From contig NC_135498.1 in assembly GCF_052857255.1 (NCBI RefSeq), forward strand, positions 85,997,639 to 86,061,638: 64,000 nt of DNA, given 5' to 3'. This document shows positions 1-13,001 of this stretch, piece by piece. The stretch is from Amblyomma americanum. Its lineage: Eukaryota; Arthropoda; Arachnida; Ixodida; Ixodidae. The translations under genes and the position numbers were made by a program. The notes under the pieces are model-generated. The model was not told the origin of the DNA. It saw nothing but the letters and a program-made list of their open reading frames with translations, and searched no databases. How positions within the stretch are numbered: position 1 is the first letter of the stretch; every line of letters starts with the position of its first letter.

Positions 1-1157
1 GGAATTAGCGCGACGAGTTGAGTAAAATTCGCGGCGCAACATTTGCCGGCTTGCCAATTTCGCTACGGAAGTTTCTTTGGGTGATGCCGTTTAGGGGAGA
101 ACTTTACGACGAAGGGTTTAGATAGGCGGGAGCAGGAAGAAACCTCTTGATATAAGGAGGAGGTGGTGAACTATCTTAGTCTGAGGAGCTTTTTTGGGCA
201 CATCAGCCTGTATGAACCGTCAGAGTAATCAGTCACCGAAGAGAAGTGAATGGTTATTTCTGTTTCTCGCCGGATGCAACCCGACAGGCAGTAGCTTATC
301 TGGCCACATCTTTTTCATCAACACAACTCTATGTTCAAGATGTAATGACCTGCGTAGGTAACATTACTGGCCAATACACGTTTGGAGGAGATATTGCACT
401 GCGCACTTAGCATGAGGACAAGATGCAAAGGAACCAATACAACATCATGGACAAAGACTGATAAAACATTTATTCAAGGTAGGTAAACTGCAGGCTCTAA
501 AAGGAAAGAGGCAGTACGCGCCGCAACCTTTGTAGGCCTCACAAGAACAAGTAATGCATACCATACTGCTCTCTCAAGAAAATGTACACAAGGGCAAAGT
601 AATCTAGACCATAAGGACGTAACGCAGCTGGCAGCCAAAATGATCAACACGAAAAGCACATATCAAACAAATAAGGGCGTCATGTAAGGAATGGGAACAG
701 AGATCAGTACATCGCAGAATGCAAGTTAGCCAACAGCATAGCAAAGGGTAACGTTGAGGGAATCAAACGCACTGTGACAACGTGGATGACAGATGTGAAG
801 ACAACTACCAACAAGAGTTAATGCGAAGGTGAGGATATTCAATAACAGCACTACGCAGATGACAGAACTGAAAACCACAATTAACCAGATAGAAGGTGAA
901 GAAGAGGGAGCTAAATGCGATATGACGTGAAATATGGAAAAACGATCATAAGAAGAGAAAAACAAGAAACAGTGCGAACATGGGAAAACATGAAACAGAT
1001 TGTGAAAGCTTTGAAGAATTTAGCCACAAGGAAAAAGCTGATTACACGTAAAATGATAGTGACATGTCATTTTTCAGCGGACTTCAAAAAAAGTCAGTTA
1101 CGTTCTCGGATGGATTAGCATTGCGATGCAAATATCTAATTTCAGCGGTCAGTTGTC
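1..1157. other. Intergenic stretch without a supported gene
   Basis: Only short frames without family resemblance occur here. The sequence is rich in A on the plus strand between 660 and 1110. It lies 3' of gene A on the minus strand and would hold that gene's 3' UTR. I found no clear copy of it elsewhere in the window. Confidence 0.6.
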
Positions 1158-1423
1158 CTATAACGTGGTGTTAGAGTCGGGAATTGGAGCGAGCAGCGGT
1201 GCAACCGAGACTTGGTCCAAGATCCAGCCCAAGTCAAAAGATTCGGCCATTCCGCTCAGACGAAGCCGCTCCTCCGGGCTTGGATTTATCTTGCCAGCTT
1301 TCATCAGCGTCGGTGGGCGAGGATTGGCGTCGGCATCGCAGGTGCACAGTCCCGAGGGGCCGGCCTCCTCCTCGTCCTCGTGACTGGGCTTTGGCTTACG
1401 ACGCCTGGATGCCCGGGAATCAT
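1158..1423 (-). CDS. Gene A, terminal coding exon (exon b) of an unrecognised EAGPSG family
   Basis: Seen: on the minus strand a pyrimidine-rich tract ending in CACAG precedes an exon that opens with two bases completing a split codon, then runs 87 codons to TAG. The product begins DSRASRRRKPKP, has an acidic run leading into EEEAGPSGLCTC, and ends with the hydrophobic and acidic segment ILDQVSVAPLLAPIPDSNTTL minus its last residue. The EAGPSG block, the acceptor position and the phase recur in exons at 20908, 51131 and 62455. Joined to exon a (2972-3239) across a 1548-base intron it gives a 177-residue protein without a signal peptide. Inference: an intracellular, probably low-complexity protein. 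The cysteines (CTC) are not conserved in every copy, so a metal site is not supported. Function unknown; I recognise no domain. Confidence 0.62.
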
Positions 1424-2971
1424 CTGTGAAGAGAAATAGACGAAGGTTGAGAACAAAAGAACCACTATCCGCACACCATATTTCCTTATTGCGAAGTAAA
1501 AATGAGACGAGGCCTACAAACTGCACCTGCTTTAGGTGTCCTAATATCAACAACTGTTGCACTACGGCAAGACAGGGTGTTTATCAATCAATGCCAATGA
1601 ATACCGCGCGGTTGCTACAGTGACACCAGAATGCGGATATTAGCTTTTAACCACGGCCGCAGTGTGAGTACGGTAATCGAAGTACGCCAAAAACAAGCGG
1701 ATGAGGTTGATAGCCGCATGCGAATCATGGGAGCCCTTGCTAGCGATTCTCGATTGGGCGCAACAAGGCGCTATTAACCATTGAGAGCTAGAGCAAATCC
1801 AAAGCATAAAAACGATGACAGGAAAATGTAATCACAGATAAGTGGCTACCTAAAAGCAAGGTAATAGCGATGGCGCCACGCTATTGATATCGCTTAAAAG
1901 AAATCACATCTAATGAACACATCTCGATTAAAATACGGACAGGCTAGGACTCCTAGGATGTCAGCGACAAGGTCCTATCAGCGAGAAGAGCTTTGATTAA
2001 ATTATTGTTTTTGCAACAAAATGTCGCTTCAATTTGCACTCAAGTGGTCATTGGTTTGTCGGAGTCCTACAACAGAAAATGGCCACCTAATGGGGCGCGG
2101 TATAAAACTGACAGCAGTGCTAAGCTGGGAGACGCGCAGTGTTCAACCTGTGGCAAGCATTTCGGGTATAGACACAGGCGAGAAGAATTCTTCACTTAGA
2201 AATAAAGTGCACCACATGCATACGCCGCCAAGCAAAAATATGAGAACTGATAAATTTTCGCAGTAAGATTTCGATGAACCCAAGCTGATTGCTACGGCAA
2301 AAAAGAAACGACGAGCGGAATTTGTGACTAGAGTTATTTTAAACTTAACGTAATTAGTGAGCGCAATGAACAAGATGGCGAGAACGGTCAAAAATCGTGT
2401 ACCGAACTCAGTTCGATGAAAAGAACAGGTCAGCGATTACGCCATGTCCGCGAGAATGTTGTGTTGACAATAAACTCTTAATCTGAATTAGTATTTAGTT
2501 TGAAACAAAATTTTCGATAATTTGCAATCTATATAATAGTGTGGCTGTATTTCCCTGCACCAGAAAACGCCGCTACACAATGTAGCGCTGCCAGAGTCAG
2601 ACGGCAGTATTAAAATTTGAACATGCACAGAGAGCATAGCAACAGCTGAGCTTTACTGCAAGGCATGTATGCCCACAGAGAACTCAGCTCAAGATATTGA
2701 TTCCCCGAAAAACAATCAGCGACCAATAAAACCTGTTCTTAAGTGCTATTGCTGAAATACGAAAATACTGGTGCCACCAGGCACATGTTTTGTGATCCAT
2801 GAACTCAGCCTCTTAATAAGCTTCAACAGAGAATTATTTTACACATGTCCCTGAAAACACCGTGATGGAAATTTTAATAAACGTTAGAAATCAGATATTG
2901 GGGCCCCTCAGCTAAGGTGTTATGCCTGAAATAGTCACCGGCAATCAAGAGCTTAGAAGTCTATTACTTAC
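1424..2971 (-). other. Predicted intron of gene A
   Basis: The donor is GTAAGT directly after exon a and the acceptor is a T-rich tract plus CAG before exon b. The part around 2440-2690 is clearly similar to DNA upstream of the exon-a donor in copies B (about 23240-23450) and C (about 56010-56200), so the intron was part of the duplicated unit. No further coding exon is evident in it. Confidence 0.55.
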
Positions 2972-3239
2972 TTTTAAATTCCTCTCGCAGTCCATTGGTA
3001 ATCTGGCGGTTCCTGTTGGACCTGCTCTGTTTTCCGGATTTCTTGTGAGTGCCTTTGCGACCGCGCTTTTCTTTGACATCGCCTTCCTCTTCCGAATCGC
3101 TAGTGTTGACCCCCGACCACACTTGAAGGAGGCGCGACAGCATCAGGCGTTTCCAGATGCCGAGGTCTTTGGCGCTCATGTCCATCTCGAACATTTTCGC
3201 CCTGGCTTCGTCCAAAATACGCTTCACGTTCATCTCCAT
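2972..3239 (-). CDS. Gene A, first recognised coding exon (exon a)
   Basis: Seen: ATG at 3239 on the minus strand opens an 89-codon frame plus one base, ending at a strong donor (AAA before GTAAGT). Residues about 1-45 are amphipathic, with MEMNVKRIL and then KDLGIWKRLML; residues 46-58 are acidic (TSDSEEEGD); residues 59-89 are strongly basic. The ATG was chosen because the same MEMN start is present in copy C and similarity to C stays in frame from there. The exon end falls at the same codon and phase in copies B and C. The basic tail could act in nuclear import or nucleic-acid binding, but this is inference from charge only. No signal peptide or membrane segment is seen in this exon. An upstream exon cannot be excluded. 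Confidence 0.62.
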
Positions 3240-4440
3240 AATGGAAGGCAGAGAAATGCTCTGGGAAATATCGCAGCGAATACAACCTTCAGGAAGTGCT
3301 ACGCAGCTCTCCCGGTTTCAACACCTCAACTGGCACAAGTCATGAAGACTTTGACATGTATGGGAAAGGGTCCCAGCTGATAAGAGTGGCTGTTTTCGTG
3401 GAAAACGAACACGCCCAAATCCACGGCTTCTTGGGAGTAAATTGCTGTACAGCCAATAGCCTTTACCTTCAGTGCACAAAGGAGAACATGGATTCCATGG
3501 CCGATCAGGGAGATAAGAAGAGAATTGTGTGAAGATTTTCAGTGACCACTGGAACCAGATACCAGAGCTATTATGGACAGCTCACCCTTCCTATGTTCCA
3601 GGAAGTGAAGGAATTACGACCTGCTTTTTGAGAGGACATCCTTTATCCCAAAAGTCTTTTTGTGCTCTTTTACAATGAAAAGGGCTTGCTCATGTTGGAA
3701 ACCGGTGAAGTGGAGGAGATTTCTTCTGCCTTCGAAGGTGAGATAAGAAATTGTCTTAGAAGCGAGCGGCACAATTATTCTGGAGCTTCAAAGGCATTCG
3801 CACAGCTATCATAATGGTGCCGGAGCGGCCACGGGGAAAACTAGATGGAGACAGGTTTTTATGTATGCAGGTCGGAGTTCCGGAATTTTATTTTTGTCAG
3901 ATTGGGAGAAAATGGTGATGTTAGTCGAGTGTTCGACAGAATCCTGTCTGGCGAGGGGGAAGCATAGTAGTTGAATAAAACGTACACTGGCCAAAAACTG
4001 TTTTAGAATATGACGTTTCTGGACCGCTACGGGTCCCTCGTTCCCAGTGATTGGCGGAATTGGCCGCTACTTATATGCGCACTTGACCGCGCAGTGAATG
4101 GGCGTAGTTATCCGGAAGATTACCCGCCGTCTTGTTAATAACGTTATCCTTAGTCTGTACATAAAAAGATTCTAAAAGATGTCGTGACGATAAAGGGTAA
4201 ATTATCTCTAAGATTGTGGCGTTTTTCAAGTCAATTTTGTGCTTCATTTCTTGAACATGCTCTGCCAGTGGTAATCCGTTGTTTGTGTCTCTGCTTCGAG
4301 TCCCTTATGCGTAACTAATACAAAGTATCTTGCAAGAACAATACCTATGGCAATGAAGAATGCTCTGCCGACGCCCCAGTAAATTACGGCACGCTAGCAG
4401 CAGCAGGCATTTTTGTATCAGTATATTTAGCTTAGACAGA
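3240..4440. repeat. Conserved upstream block of the gene family (copy 1)
   Basis: This DNA lies 5' of exon a on the minus strand. It aligns with 29576-29824 plus 35581-36200 (the pair split by a LINE) and in part with 57374-57770. It probably holds the promoter and 5' UTR. Around 4270-4400 the minus strand carries a hydrophobic stretch similar to one at 36030-36150. Confidence 0.6.
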
Positions 4441-4559
4441 TAAGATTGCCTTAAGACGGCTCACCAGCTACAAGGGAACTCGTCGGCTAACTTTTTCTGT
4501 CGATAGATGGCAGCACTCAAGTACCACAAAAAGCAGGTAAGTGATATTTCATCTCCAGG

Positions 4560-5750
4560 TGAATAAATTCCATTCGTGACACAAAAGTATTCCTTCCTCC
4601 ACGCACAAAAAGTAGATCTACTTTGCCTTTCCAACAGCGCAACTGATTCTATAAACGAGGAAGGTATTCTTAATGAATGGAAGAGAGCTTTTCCTGGCTT
4701 CCATTTTACATCTGAAACCCCAAACGGCTCTCAGATTAGATTCTTAGACCTGCTGGTGAGCTTCAGCGACAACCACACCTGCTGTGCTTACGAACTCAGG
4801 GCAAAAGCACCGCTGTTGCGATTTTATTCCGGTTATTCTAAAATTGTAAAACGAGGTGTTGCAACTTCTTGCCTGAAACTAGCTCTAACACATCATGCCC
4901 CCACTCGATTATTCACAGCATTGATCAACAGGTTTCCCGATTGAGGGCAAGCGGCTATCCAGAACAGTTACTTTGCTGAATGCTTGCTAAGGGAAGTTAC
5001 TGGGTCGCGTCAGACAAAGAAGCCAAGCTATGAGGGACGCCCCGTTGTGATGCCATACATTCATAACATCTCCCACAAATTAAGGAAGACAGCTGACTAG
5101 TACAGAGTTAAAGTAGTTTTTTCAGCTCCCAATTAGCTCATTAAAATGTGCAAAAAGGTTAACGAGAATGAAGGCCACAAAAAGAAACCTGGGTGCAACG
5201 TCAAACACGAAATCACCTATGTAGACTGTGAAGAAAGCGTCATCTATAGGATTCCACTTACCTATAAATGAACCTATGTAGGTAAACTGGTAGGTCCCTG
5301 AACAAAAAGCTTAGAGAGCATGAAAGATTATGCGAGCAAGTTGCAAAAACCGGCAATCTGGCACCGCATTGCGCACACTGCAAATGCACCCCGAAGTTAA
5401 AAAACACCAAGGTATTAGGTCGGCCCAGAAACAGGCGGGAAGGCGAATTTATCGAAGCTTACGCTATGCACGTTGCTTCAGATAAGCAATGCGTCAGCTC
5501 CCCTTCGGCGGATGTCTTCGGCGGATGTAAGGTATGTGTCCATCGTTTTTTAAATTTAATTATTTTTTCCCCTTCAAATCACTCTTGTCAGCGCCGTGCG
5601 TTCTTCCTTCTTCTGTGTATGATATGACGTTATTATGTGTATACAGTCATGTTTCTTCAGATGATAAAGAGTTGTTGGTAAAGCGCTTCGTCCTGTGTGT
5701 TCTACCCTTTCCGTATTATGATAGCGCTCCCTAATACCTTCAAGAACACA
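4560..5750 (+). mobile_element. Penelope-like element, degraded copy
   Basis: A 122-codon frame at 4576-4944 matches the region after the RT core of Penelope-like elements: FLDLLVSFS, then a run ending LVKRGVA-like (here IVKRGVATSCLKLALTHHAP). Further on, about 5190-5330, a broken frame still shows the GIY-YIG endonuclease pattern (VIYRIPL, TYVGK) with in-frame stops. The tail near 5660-5700 contains a GTTGTTGGTAAAGCGC stretch like the 3' UTR of the copy at 23986-26045. Stops and frameshifts make it inactive. Confidence 0.7.
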
Positions 5751-5754
5751 TTTC

Positions 5755-6062
5755 CAGCTAGCCCCAGTAGTAGTTCCTCTGACTCGAATTGCAAAGTGTG
5801 TCTTTCGCCCATCAGTTTCATTGGCCGTTCCTTCTTCATCTTTGTCCCGCGTGACACGGCGCATGCGCACAGCTGTCTCAGCTGTTCCGCGCCGCGAAGC
5901 AGGCAGCAACAGCTTCTCCTCAACACATGAGGAACCCACGCGAAAAACGGCCGCACCCCGTGAACAGCCCATGTGACCAATGGCGCCGCCACGGAGCTCA
6001 AGTGGTGCCACGCTGAAAGGCCTAACAGGTAGCGTAGTGTAGCTATCGCTACAAAAGGGGAG
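5755..6062 (+). repeat. Dispersed repeat of about 300 bp, copy 1
   Basis: It shares blocks such as TCGAATTGCAAAG, CCTTCTTCATCT and a terminal TAGCTATCGCTACAAAA with an inverted copy at 55375-55640, and its end with an internally deleted copy at 20100-20235. Family unknown. Confidence 0.5.
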
Positions 6063-6960
6063 GAAAGGATGCGGCCGACATTTCGATATTTAGTTAAGTT
6101 GCTTTGCGAGATGACATGAAAGACCGACATATATAAAACCCAATTTTTCCATATATTTACCTCTGATCTGTAACAAAATGAGAATCAAAAAATAAAATCT
6201 GGCTGCTACATTTACTCTATTCACTAAACAAGAACACGCGGTCACACACCACATTAAATTCTAACTGTATTTAGACACGGTATTGCAGCTGAAAGTTTCC
6301 TTGTAATTCCTACATACAATGTCAGTGCTGAACTGTCTTAACGATCGTAGGTTCATGTCTGAATCTTCCGTACTATACCCTCAGCGCCTCCACAGGTACA
6401 AACTGGCCACCTGGTCCTAGCTAATACTCGTGGTTACGCTGTAATCGTCATAAGAGATATCGCTAAACCGCACTGCAGCTCAATAAATGTATTACCTCCC
6501 AAAGCATAAATGCAACTTTTATTGCCAGCAAACACTGCATTTTACCCTGCATGCCTCTTAACTGCACAATTGGGGAATCATTGATGCGTTTTAACTGCCC
6601 ATGCGATGCCAACACTATACGCACTATATCAAGGAATAAGTCGCTGTTGTTTGGTGCAAAGAGGCGGTCTGTACACTTTCATCAGCGACTACACTCCGAA
6701 GCAACACAAGAACGCAGTGGGTTATGCCCGTGATAGGACCACCTCACAGACAATGGCGCCGGCCGTTGCTCATGACCTTGCAGCATGAAAATGCACCTAA
6801 TGGCGCCACAGTCAAGAAAAGGGTCCAGCCTTTTCCACAGAAAGAAAGGATAACCCCCTTTCATAAACCACTCCATTTGTCACACTGGCAGTGTCAGGAA
6901 AATCGGCCCGCGCCGTCCGGCTGGAAGGTGTCCTTTGACATGAAAAATCCTGTGCGTTCT
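6063..6960. other. Intergenic stretch without a supported gene
   Basis: Short frames only. Around 6832-6885 there is an inverted similarity to 36935-36990 (a GTGACAAA...GGGGATAATCC pattern), suggesting a short dispersed element. Nothing else is recognised. Confidence 0.5.
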
Positions 6961-7270
6961 TGAGCTGTGCCTACTCTTGTCGGGGGTTCCATTCTTAAGG
7001 TTATGCATTTTTTTCGAACTAGAAAACCATGAAACACGGCAGCTGTTTTAACTTTAGGTTATTTGGGCTAGAAACATCAGTACAAAATTATCATACTCCT
7101 TATTACATAACGTAGGAAAACTTTTTGTCAGTGTATGCGTAGTCGCTTTGAAAAGAGTCGCTAGTGTCTATATGCTCCTAAAATTCAGCTAATGTCTCTA
7201 TCCTATGCTAGTTCTCAGATACTAGCCTCCAAAATACCACACCAATCCGCATAATATTTGCACTCATCTA
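6961..7270 (+). repeat. Non-coding block shared with 36365-36620
   Basis: Shared stretches include a GGGGGTTC...TTAGGTTA segment and GAAAAGAGTCGCTAGT. The order matches that of the upstream block at 3240-4440 and its partner at 35592-36200. The Penelope copy and the 5755 repeat therefore lie inside one duplicated locus. Confidence 0.55.
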
Positions 7271-9833
7271 TCTTGTACACCAACAACTTACACCACATGT
7301 GCACCGCCACTTTCAAGCACCACATAAATCAGTGGGATGTTTTAAACCTACAATTATTAGAAAATTATTTTCCCTAGTTTTTTTGCATGAAGTGTATATG
7401 AATAGCATGATGTACTATGCAAAATATCACCTATAAAGAACTTCTTGCAATGACAACAAAGCAATATCGCCGTGTATAGCAAATCAATGAAATGTGGCCA
7501 ATATTTGAATTCGCGCTGCAGTTATGGTTGCTCTGCACCGCTCTCGTCGTAGTGAAAGTCGTGCAAACTATAAACCCTTGTCCAGATTTTGTGGCCAAGG
7601 TGAGTGCATATAGTTATTCAATTCTTCAATCGAAATGAATTTCGGTGTTCATGATGTCGCAGTTTCCAACCGTATATATCGAAACATTCTGCAAGGGGTG
7701 CGAAAGAACATCGCAGAACAAGGCAGCGTGCTTCAAAAGAGCGCACCAAAAGAGAGCAGTGAGAAAGCAGCACAAGCAAAACAACAGCATCGGGGAAAAC
7801 ACCACAGGTAAAATATTAAAGTTGCGCTGTGATGGGTGCATGATAATGTTATCAACTTCTAAGAGCACACGCAGACATTAACAAGTATTCAACAGTAGCC
7901 CGGTTTCGATGTCGGTGTAAATGTGACATATACATTAGGAAAAGAGCGAGAGCGCGTCGTTGGTGCATTCCCATTGCTACAATTAATGTTCGGATGTTCC
8001 AGTTGTGGACGAAAGTAATAGATATATAACGCGTTGCGTTATGGGCGCCATCTTTGGCTATAGTACTCAGCCAAGAAAAGCTCCTTTGTCACGGTGCCGT
8101 GGGAAATCAACTAACATAAGGTGCTCTCGAGAACAACGGAGTTGCCTTGGCACTGAAGGCGCTATCATCTGAAATGTTACGTGGTTTACTTTTGTTTGCT
8201 TCTCAAGTTAAATGAGAATTGGTGTTCATGCTGACCTTTCTTTATTGTCTCTTTTCAACATAAGAGCATGTGGCAGCATGATGGACTTCAGGAGAAGCTT
8301 GTGCGATTTGGTGAAACACCCGGCTGATAGATCGCCATTTACGGGTATTTTGGCCTGCACAACACGCATCGCATTTATCATGGCGTCTTGGAAAAAAAAA
8401 AGAACTTCAGACTTCAAAAAACTTTAAAATCGTTCATAGCTACCTTAAAGCACCCAGAAACTGTTAAAGAATGGCCAACCTCATTTGCGAACTCTGGAAA
8501 GTTCTGAAAATTGTTTACCAAAGCTGATTTTTCGCATGGTGCTCCGAAGCACCTGATGTCAACACAGTGTCAATTGCTGCGCCCCAGATGTCCCGCTTCG
8601 TTTGGCGCATCTTGAAACGCCCCGAGTACGGAATCTCCTGACATGACTTCCTGGTTTCAGATGCCATCTACCGAATGCCCCCAGTAGATTTGAGGTGACC
8701 CTTCGATTGGGAGGCGGTAGGGCGAGGAGAGAAGTCATATATTCTGCAATTATTTTAGGGTATTTATTTGCCGAACAAAATTTCATCGAATAGCTTTACA
8801 ATAAAAATTTCTTCCTTTATCTTAGGGTTCGGCAGTTTTCCCAACGTTCGCTGGCTGACCTCTTGAGCAAGTTGTTTTTTTTTCGTTCTCGGCGCGTACA
8901 GTGAGCCGCACGAGTTGAGTTTCCCCTTCCGGTGGCGATGAGAGGAAACTACTTGATGATGAAATCGGGGTTTCTTGATGACCCGGTGGTTCTACTCGCA
9001 AACATTCACATTACTCAAGGAAAGGTGAATGTTACTATTTATTTACAACATAGGTAAAAAAACGAGAAGAAACAAAGCAAGGAGAAACTATTTACATGAC
9101 TAAATCGTGGATCAGACGAATTCAGCCCCCGCTCAACCCAGAGTGCTTGGTTTGAAATCCTCTGTCTCCGCCCTTAGCGGGGACAGCAACCAATAAGATA
9201 ACAAACGACACCCCTCACCAATCAGTGGTCAGGGAAAGGAAAATAAGGTTTCCGCCAACTAATCACAGACTGGGGAAAGAGTGCTGATTAAACATTTGGG
9301 AAAGGATAGGTTGCAATCAAATAAACAAACAGCACAAACGCGACAACCCTCTCCCACGGCACCCACGGCCCAGCCGTTACCACTTTCCTATCTCTTTCGC
9401 ACACGCGACAAACGATCCCTAAAGTGTTTACAGAATACACCGCGCGAGACGAACACAGTCGTTACGGGAATAGTGGGTTTGCGGTCACTCGGCTAATATT
9501 CAGCCGTATCTCGTGCGCCCCCGAAACCTCGTCAACCCCTTAACAACCACATGTCGTCAGCTGTACATGGTTAGCGTTTTTCCCGGCGGGTCATCCCCGT
9601 GACGGCGCGGCGTAAACGAGGACGTCCACCGCACGAAGGGGAAGCAGGGACGGGACGGGCCCCTTTGTTGGGGACTTCCGACCCCACTGGAGCGGCCTTC
9701 CTTGCGAACACAATGCCAACGAGTTCGCGGAAAGGTCAGCGAACTCCACAGCACGCAAAACTGGTCTGACGCCTCCTTGAGGCTGATTTACTCGACGGAC
9801 CGTTTGCCCGTGGAAGAACCCCGCTCACGCTCG
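7271..9833. other. Intergenic stretch without a supported gene
   Basis: No frame has recognisable similarity. From about 9050 the DNA becomes more GC-rich and lacks a counterpart in the 44-kb block. It may belong to an unrecognised retroelement. Confidence 0.5.
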
Positions 9834-10439
9834 ATAAGGCTTATGCTTGGGCCCCATAGGGAGAAAGAGGGTAGCATGTCTAATCCGCCACTACTCCGTC
9901 CATCATCTTTACATGGGGCTAAACGAATAAGGGGTGTACACTGTCAATCTGCATGCACGCTTACCGACATTGTTGGCTACTAGGCGACAACTAGGTGGAT
10001 CGGAAGTGGGAGGTCATGTGGAGCCTGACACGCGGCCCAAAGTTCCGTCGTGTGAATCAGTCTTAAGGGCATGCCACTCAGGTGATGTGTTCTCGGCGTC
10101 TTTGTGGTAACGAGGGCACACTTGCCGTATACCACTCTTCGGTAAAGGTCATCCAGCACTGTCCTTATGAGAGAGACCACTATGAGCGCCGCGGGCCTTA
10201 CACCGACACAATGGCTTACGAAAAAAGAAATAACTACAGAAGCAGCACTTAATATCCTAAGCAGGGGCAATATACGGCGTTCAGAACAATGCTACCGAAA
10301 AGTATAAACTATTTTGCGTCCTTTAAAAAGACGAGCACAACAATGTAAAAATAAAATGAACGCTAATAAGAATTAGAGATGAACAGAAATAAATCAAGAA
10401 ATATAGGTATGATATACTATTAAACCGAAGAAAATTATC

Positions 10440-10870
10440 AACACACCAAAAGAAAATGACAGTAGGCGTCTCTCATTTTTAAAAATGAAACAAAAATCTT
10501 ATTGCGAAGGGCTGGCACTGTATGCAGGCTACCACTTTTTCTGGTGTGCCTGTGTGTGTCTCGGTGTGCGCGTGCGTGTGTGTGTGTCCGACTGGACGGG
10601 CCGACTACGTGCGAAAACGTTTTTGTTTTACTTTTTATCTTTTGTGCTTAAAAGTATCCCTTGATTCAACTTTCCAAACACTTCTGCAATATTGTTGGAG
10701 CCAGGGCTTCCCTTGAGTGTATACTGCTCTTTATGCATTTACCGGTGAAAGTTCCTTATGCGCTGTACGAGGCAGTAGTAGTATTATTTGTTGTCGTTGT
10801 TGCTGTATTTGTAGTTGTAGTAACAGTAGTAGTAGTAGCAGTAGTAGTAGTAGTATAGTAGTTGTAATAT
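10440..10870 (+). repeat. GT-rich and GTA/GTT simple repeats
   Basis: A TGTG-rich run lies near 10550-10590, and an imperfect GTA/GTT trinucleotide run at about 10770-10875 leads directly into a SINE fragment. Frames through it are low-complexity artefacts. Confidence 0.7.
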
Positions 10871-10879
10871 AGTAGTAGC

Positions 10880-11063
10880 GGTTGTTCGATCCCGGCCACG
10901 GCGGTCGAATTTCGATGGAGGCGAAATTCTAGAGGCCCGTGTACTGTGCGATGTGAGTGCACGTTAAAGAACCCCAGGTGGTCGAAATTTCCGGAGCCCT
11001 TCACTACGGCGTCCCTCATAGCCTGAGTCGCTTTGGGACGTTAAACCCTCATAAACCAAATCA
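10880..11063 (+). mobile_element. Ruka-type SINE, 5' truncated
   Basis: Starts at the B box of the tRNA-like head (GGTTGTTCGATCCC) and continues through the body shared with the other copies: GCCCGTGTACTGTGCGATG, CACGTTAAAGAACCCCAGG and a final GGGACGTTAAACCCTCATAA. Tick SINEs of this type are transcribed by RNA polymerase III and moved by a LINE. Confidence 0.8.
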
Positions 11064-12780
11064 GTAGTAGCGGTTGAATAAAAATAAAAATGAAAATGAA
11101 AACTAAGAACAAGATTAATGCTAGCCCCGGCATCTGCACCGGCATCTGCGAAACCATTGGAGTCGAGGAAAGGGGCATTACGTGAAAAGCGAGAAAGTAG
11201 ATTAGAAAACTACAAATGCTTGAAACCAATTTTGAGGACAGTTAAAATCAACCATATCTATTGATCACATCTGTTTAGTCTTGTCAGATAATTATTTTCA
11301 TAGTGAGGCCGCTCAACTTTAATAGGTGTGTTTTTTTGCGGCGTCATTATAACTAAGGGATTATTTCCAGATAATGCTGTTGGCGACCTGTAAGGCAAGC
11401 TTTCTATGCATGCCGATAAGGTCTGATACCAATGCGCTTCAAAATGCCGAGAGTACAGTAATCGACAAAATTTCTTGGGAAGAAGATTAGCGGAATTTTT
11501 TTTTCTACGTTGCCTGGTCTTACAGTCAGATGGAATTCTTCTAGCAGAAAGAACATGAGTGACTCGTCACGCTTCCATGCGGAACAAGCCAGTCATTCAC
11601 CTGCTGTGCCTTACAGCCACGTAATATTATTTTTACGTGAATACGCAACCCGCAAACATTCGGTCCTGATTCTACCTCTGTTAGTGTGGCTGGAATGACA
11701 AAGCTGTTGTGCAAATACTTGAGAGTTGATATCTTGACAAATCCATGCCAAGAGTTCGAAACGTCTTGCGTCAATTTTGTGCGCCCTTAAAGTAAAAAAT
11801 ATAATGAAGATAGGGTCAGATGTTGAGAAAGAGTTCCTGCAAGTTGAAACTAAACAGGCCATTTAAAACTGCCGAAATTACCGCTTTGCTGGCTCACGGC
11901 CTTTTTGGAGAGGCTACTGCGCGCCTCCGGTCCTGGCCAGTTTTGTGTGGATGCGCAACGCGCGGGCTGCGCGAGGCGCAATCTTCCCGATGGCAGAAAT
12001 GGTCCACTTAAGCAAAACAGAGGAACGAAGTATTGTGTATTGAGGCTATGACGCTTGCACCATGCCTCTGTTTCGGCACCGCTATCACAGGACACGACAT
12101 TCGCGCCTCAGATGTTGCGAATATAAAGCTAATATTCTAAAATAAACTAAGTATTAGTGAAGTATTACGATGGGTTTCACAGAGTTTATTTCATATACCT
12201 CAGAATTCAGCGAGTGGGCAATGTCCCTGCACGGAGCATGCCCCGTACTTTACGCGATTCTCCAACCAGCTCAATTTATTGCTGCTGTATAACCATATTC
12301 TGAAGCGAAAAGCTCCACTAGGCGTGTTTCGAGCCGTCACGGGGCAACATTCAAGATCAATCTAAGCTACATTCAACTTCAACTACATTCAAGGTCTAAC
12401 TAATCTACATTCATGGCCAAACTAAGGAATGACTCCTGTCTCATGTATATTGGTGGACATCCGAACAGCACCCGTAAGGAAGAGAAAATGAAATAAAAAA
12501 TTTTTTAAGGAAAGGACATTATGCCTGTCTTTCATATATCTGGGTGGACACCCGAATCGCGTCATAAAGGAAGGAACTTTAAATGAATTTGGTTTCAAGC
12601 AAAAGAAATTACGCCTGTCTCACAATGCTCCATTTCCTTCCCCCCAAAAAACCAATTTCATTTTGAATTTCGCTTTCCGAAATTATCTCCACGGGTTGCA
12701 CGTTGTTTGGAACCGGATTTGGTTCCATATGTCCGCATACAAAGAGCAATAATGCAGTTGTAAATAGCACCATAGCTATA

Positions 12781-12782
<2 letters not shown>

Positions 12783-12830
<48 letters not shown>
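12783..12830 (+). repeat. (TA)n microsatellite, left tract
   Basis: About 24 perfect TA units that directly abut a SINE tail fragment. Block Y at about 48380-48420 has only a few TA units. Confidence 0.95.
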
Positions 12831-12833
<3 letters not shown>

Positions 12834-12882
12834 TCTCTCATAGCCTTAGTCGCTTTGGGACGTTAAAACCCCCATAAAAAAA
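12831..12882 (+). mobile_element. SINE 3' tail fragment between two TA tracts
   Basis: The 52 bases match the 3' end of the Ruka-type SINE (CATAGCCTTAGTCGCTTTGG, then GGGACGTTAAAA-like) and are enclosed by TA repeats on both sides. Confidence 0.75.
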
Positions 12883-12884
12883 TA

Positions 12885-13001
<117 letters not shown>

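Noticed and set aside
5574..6130. Arginine-rich frames of 142-145 codons on the minus strand
   Set aside because: Two frames overlap each other and cover a dispersed repeat (5755-6062) that has inverted and deleted copies elsewhere.
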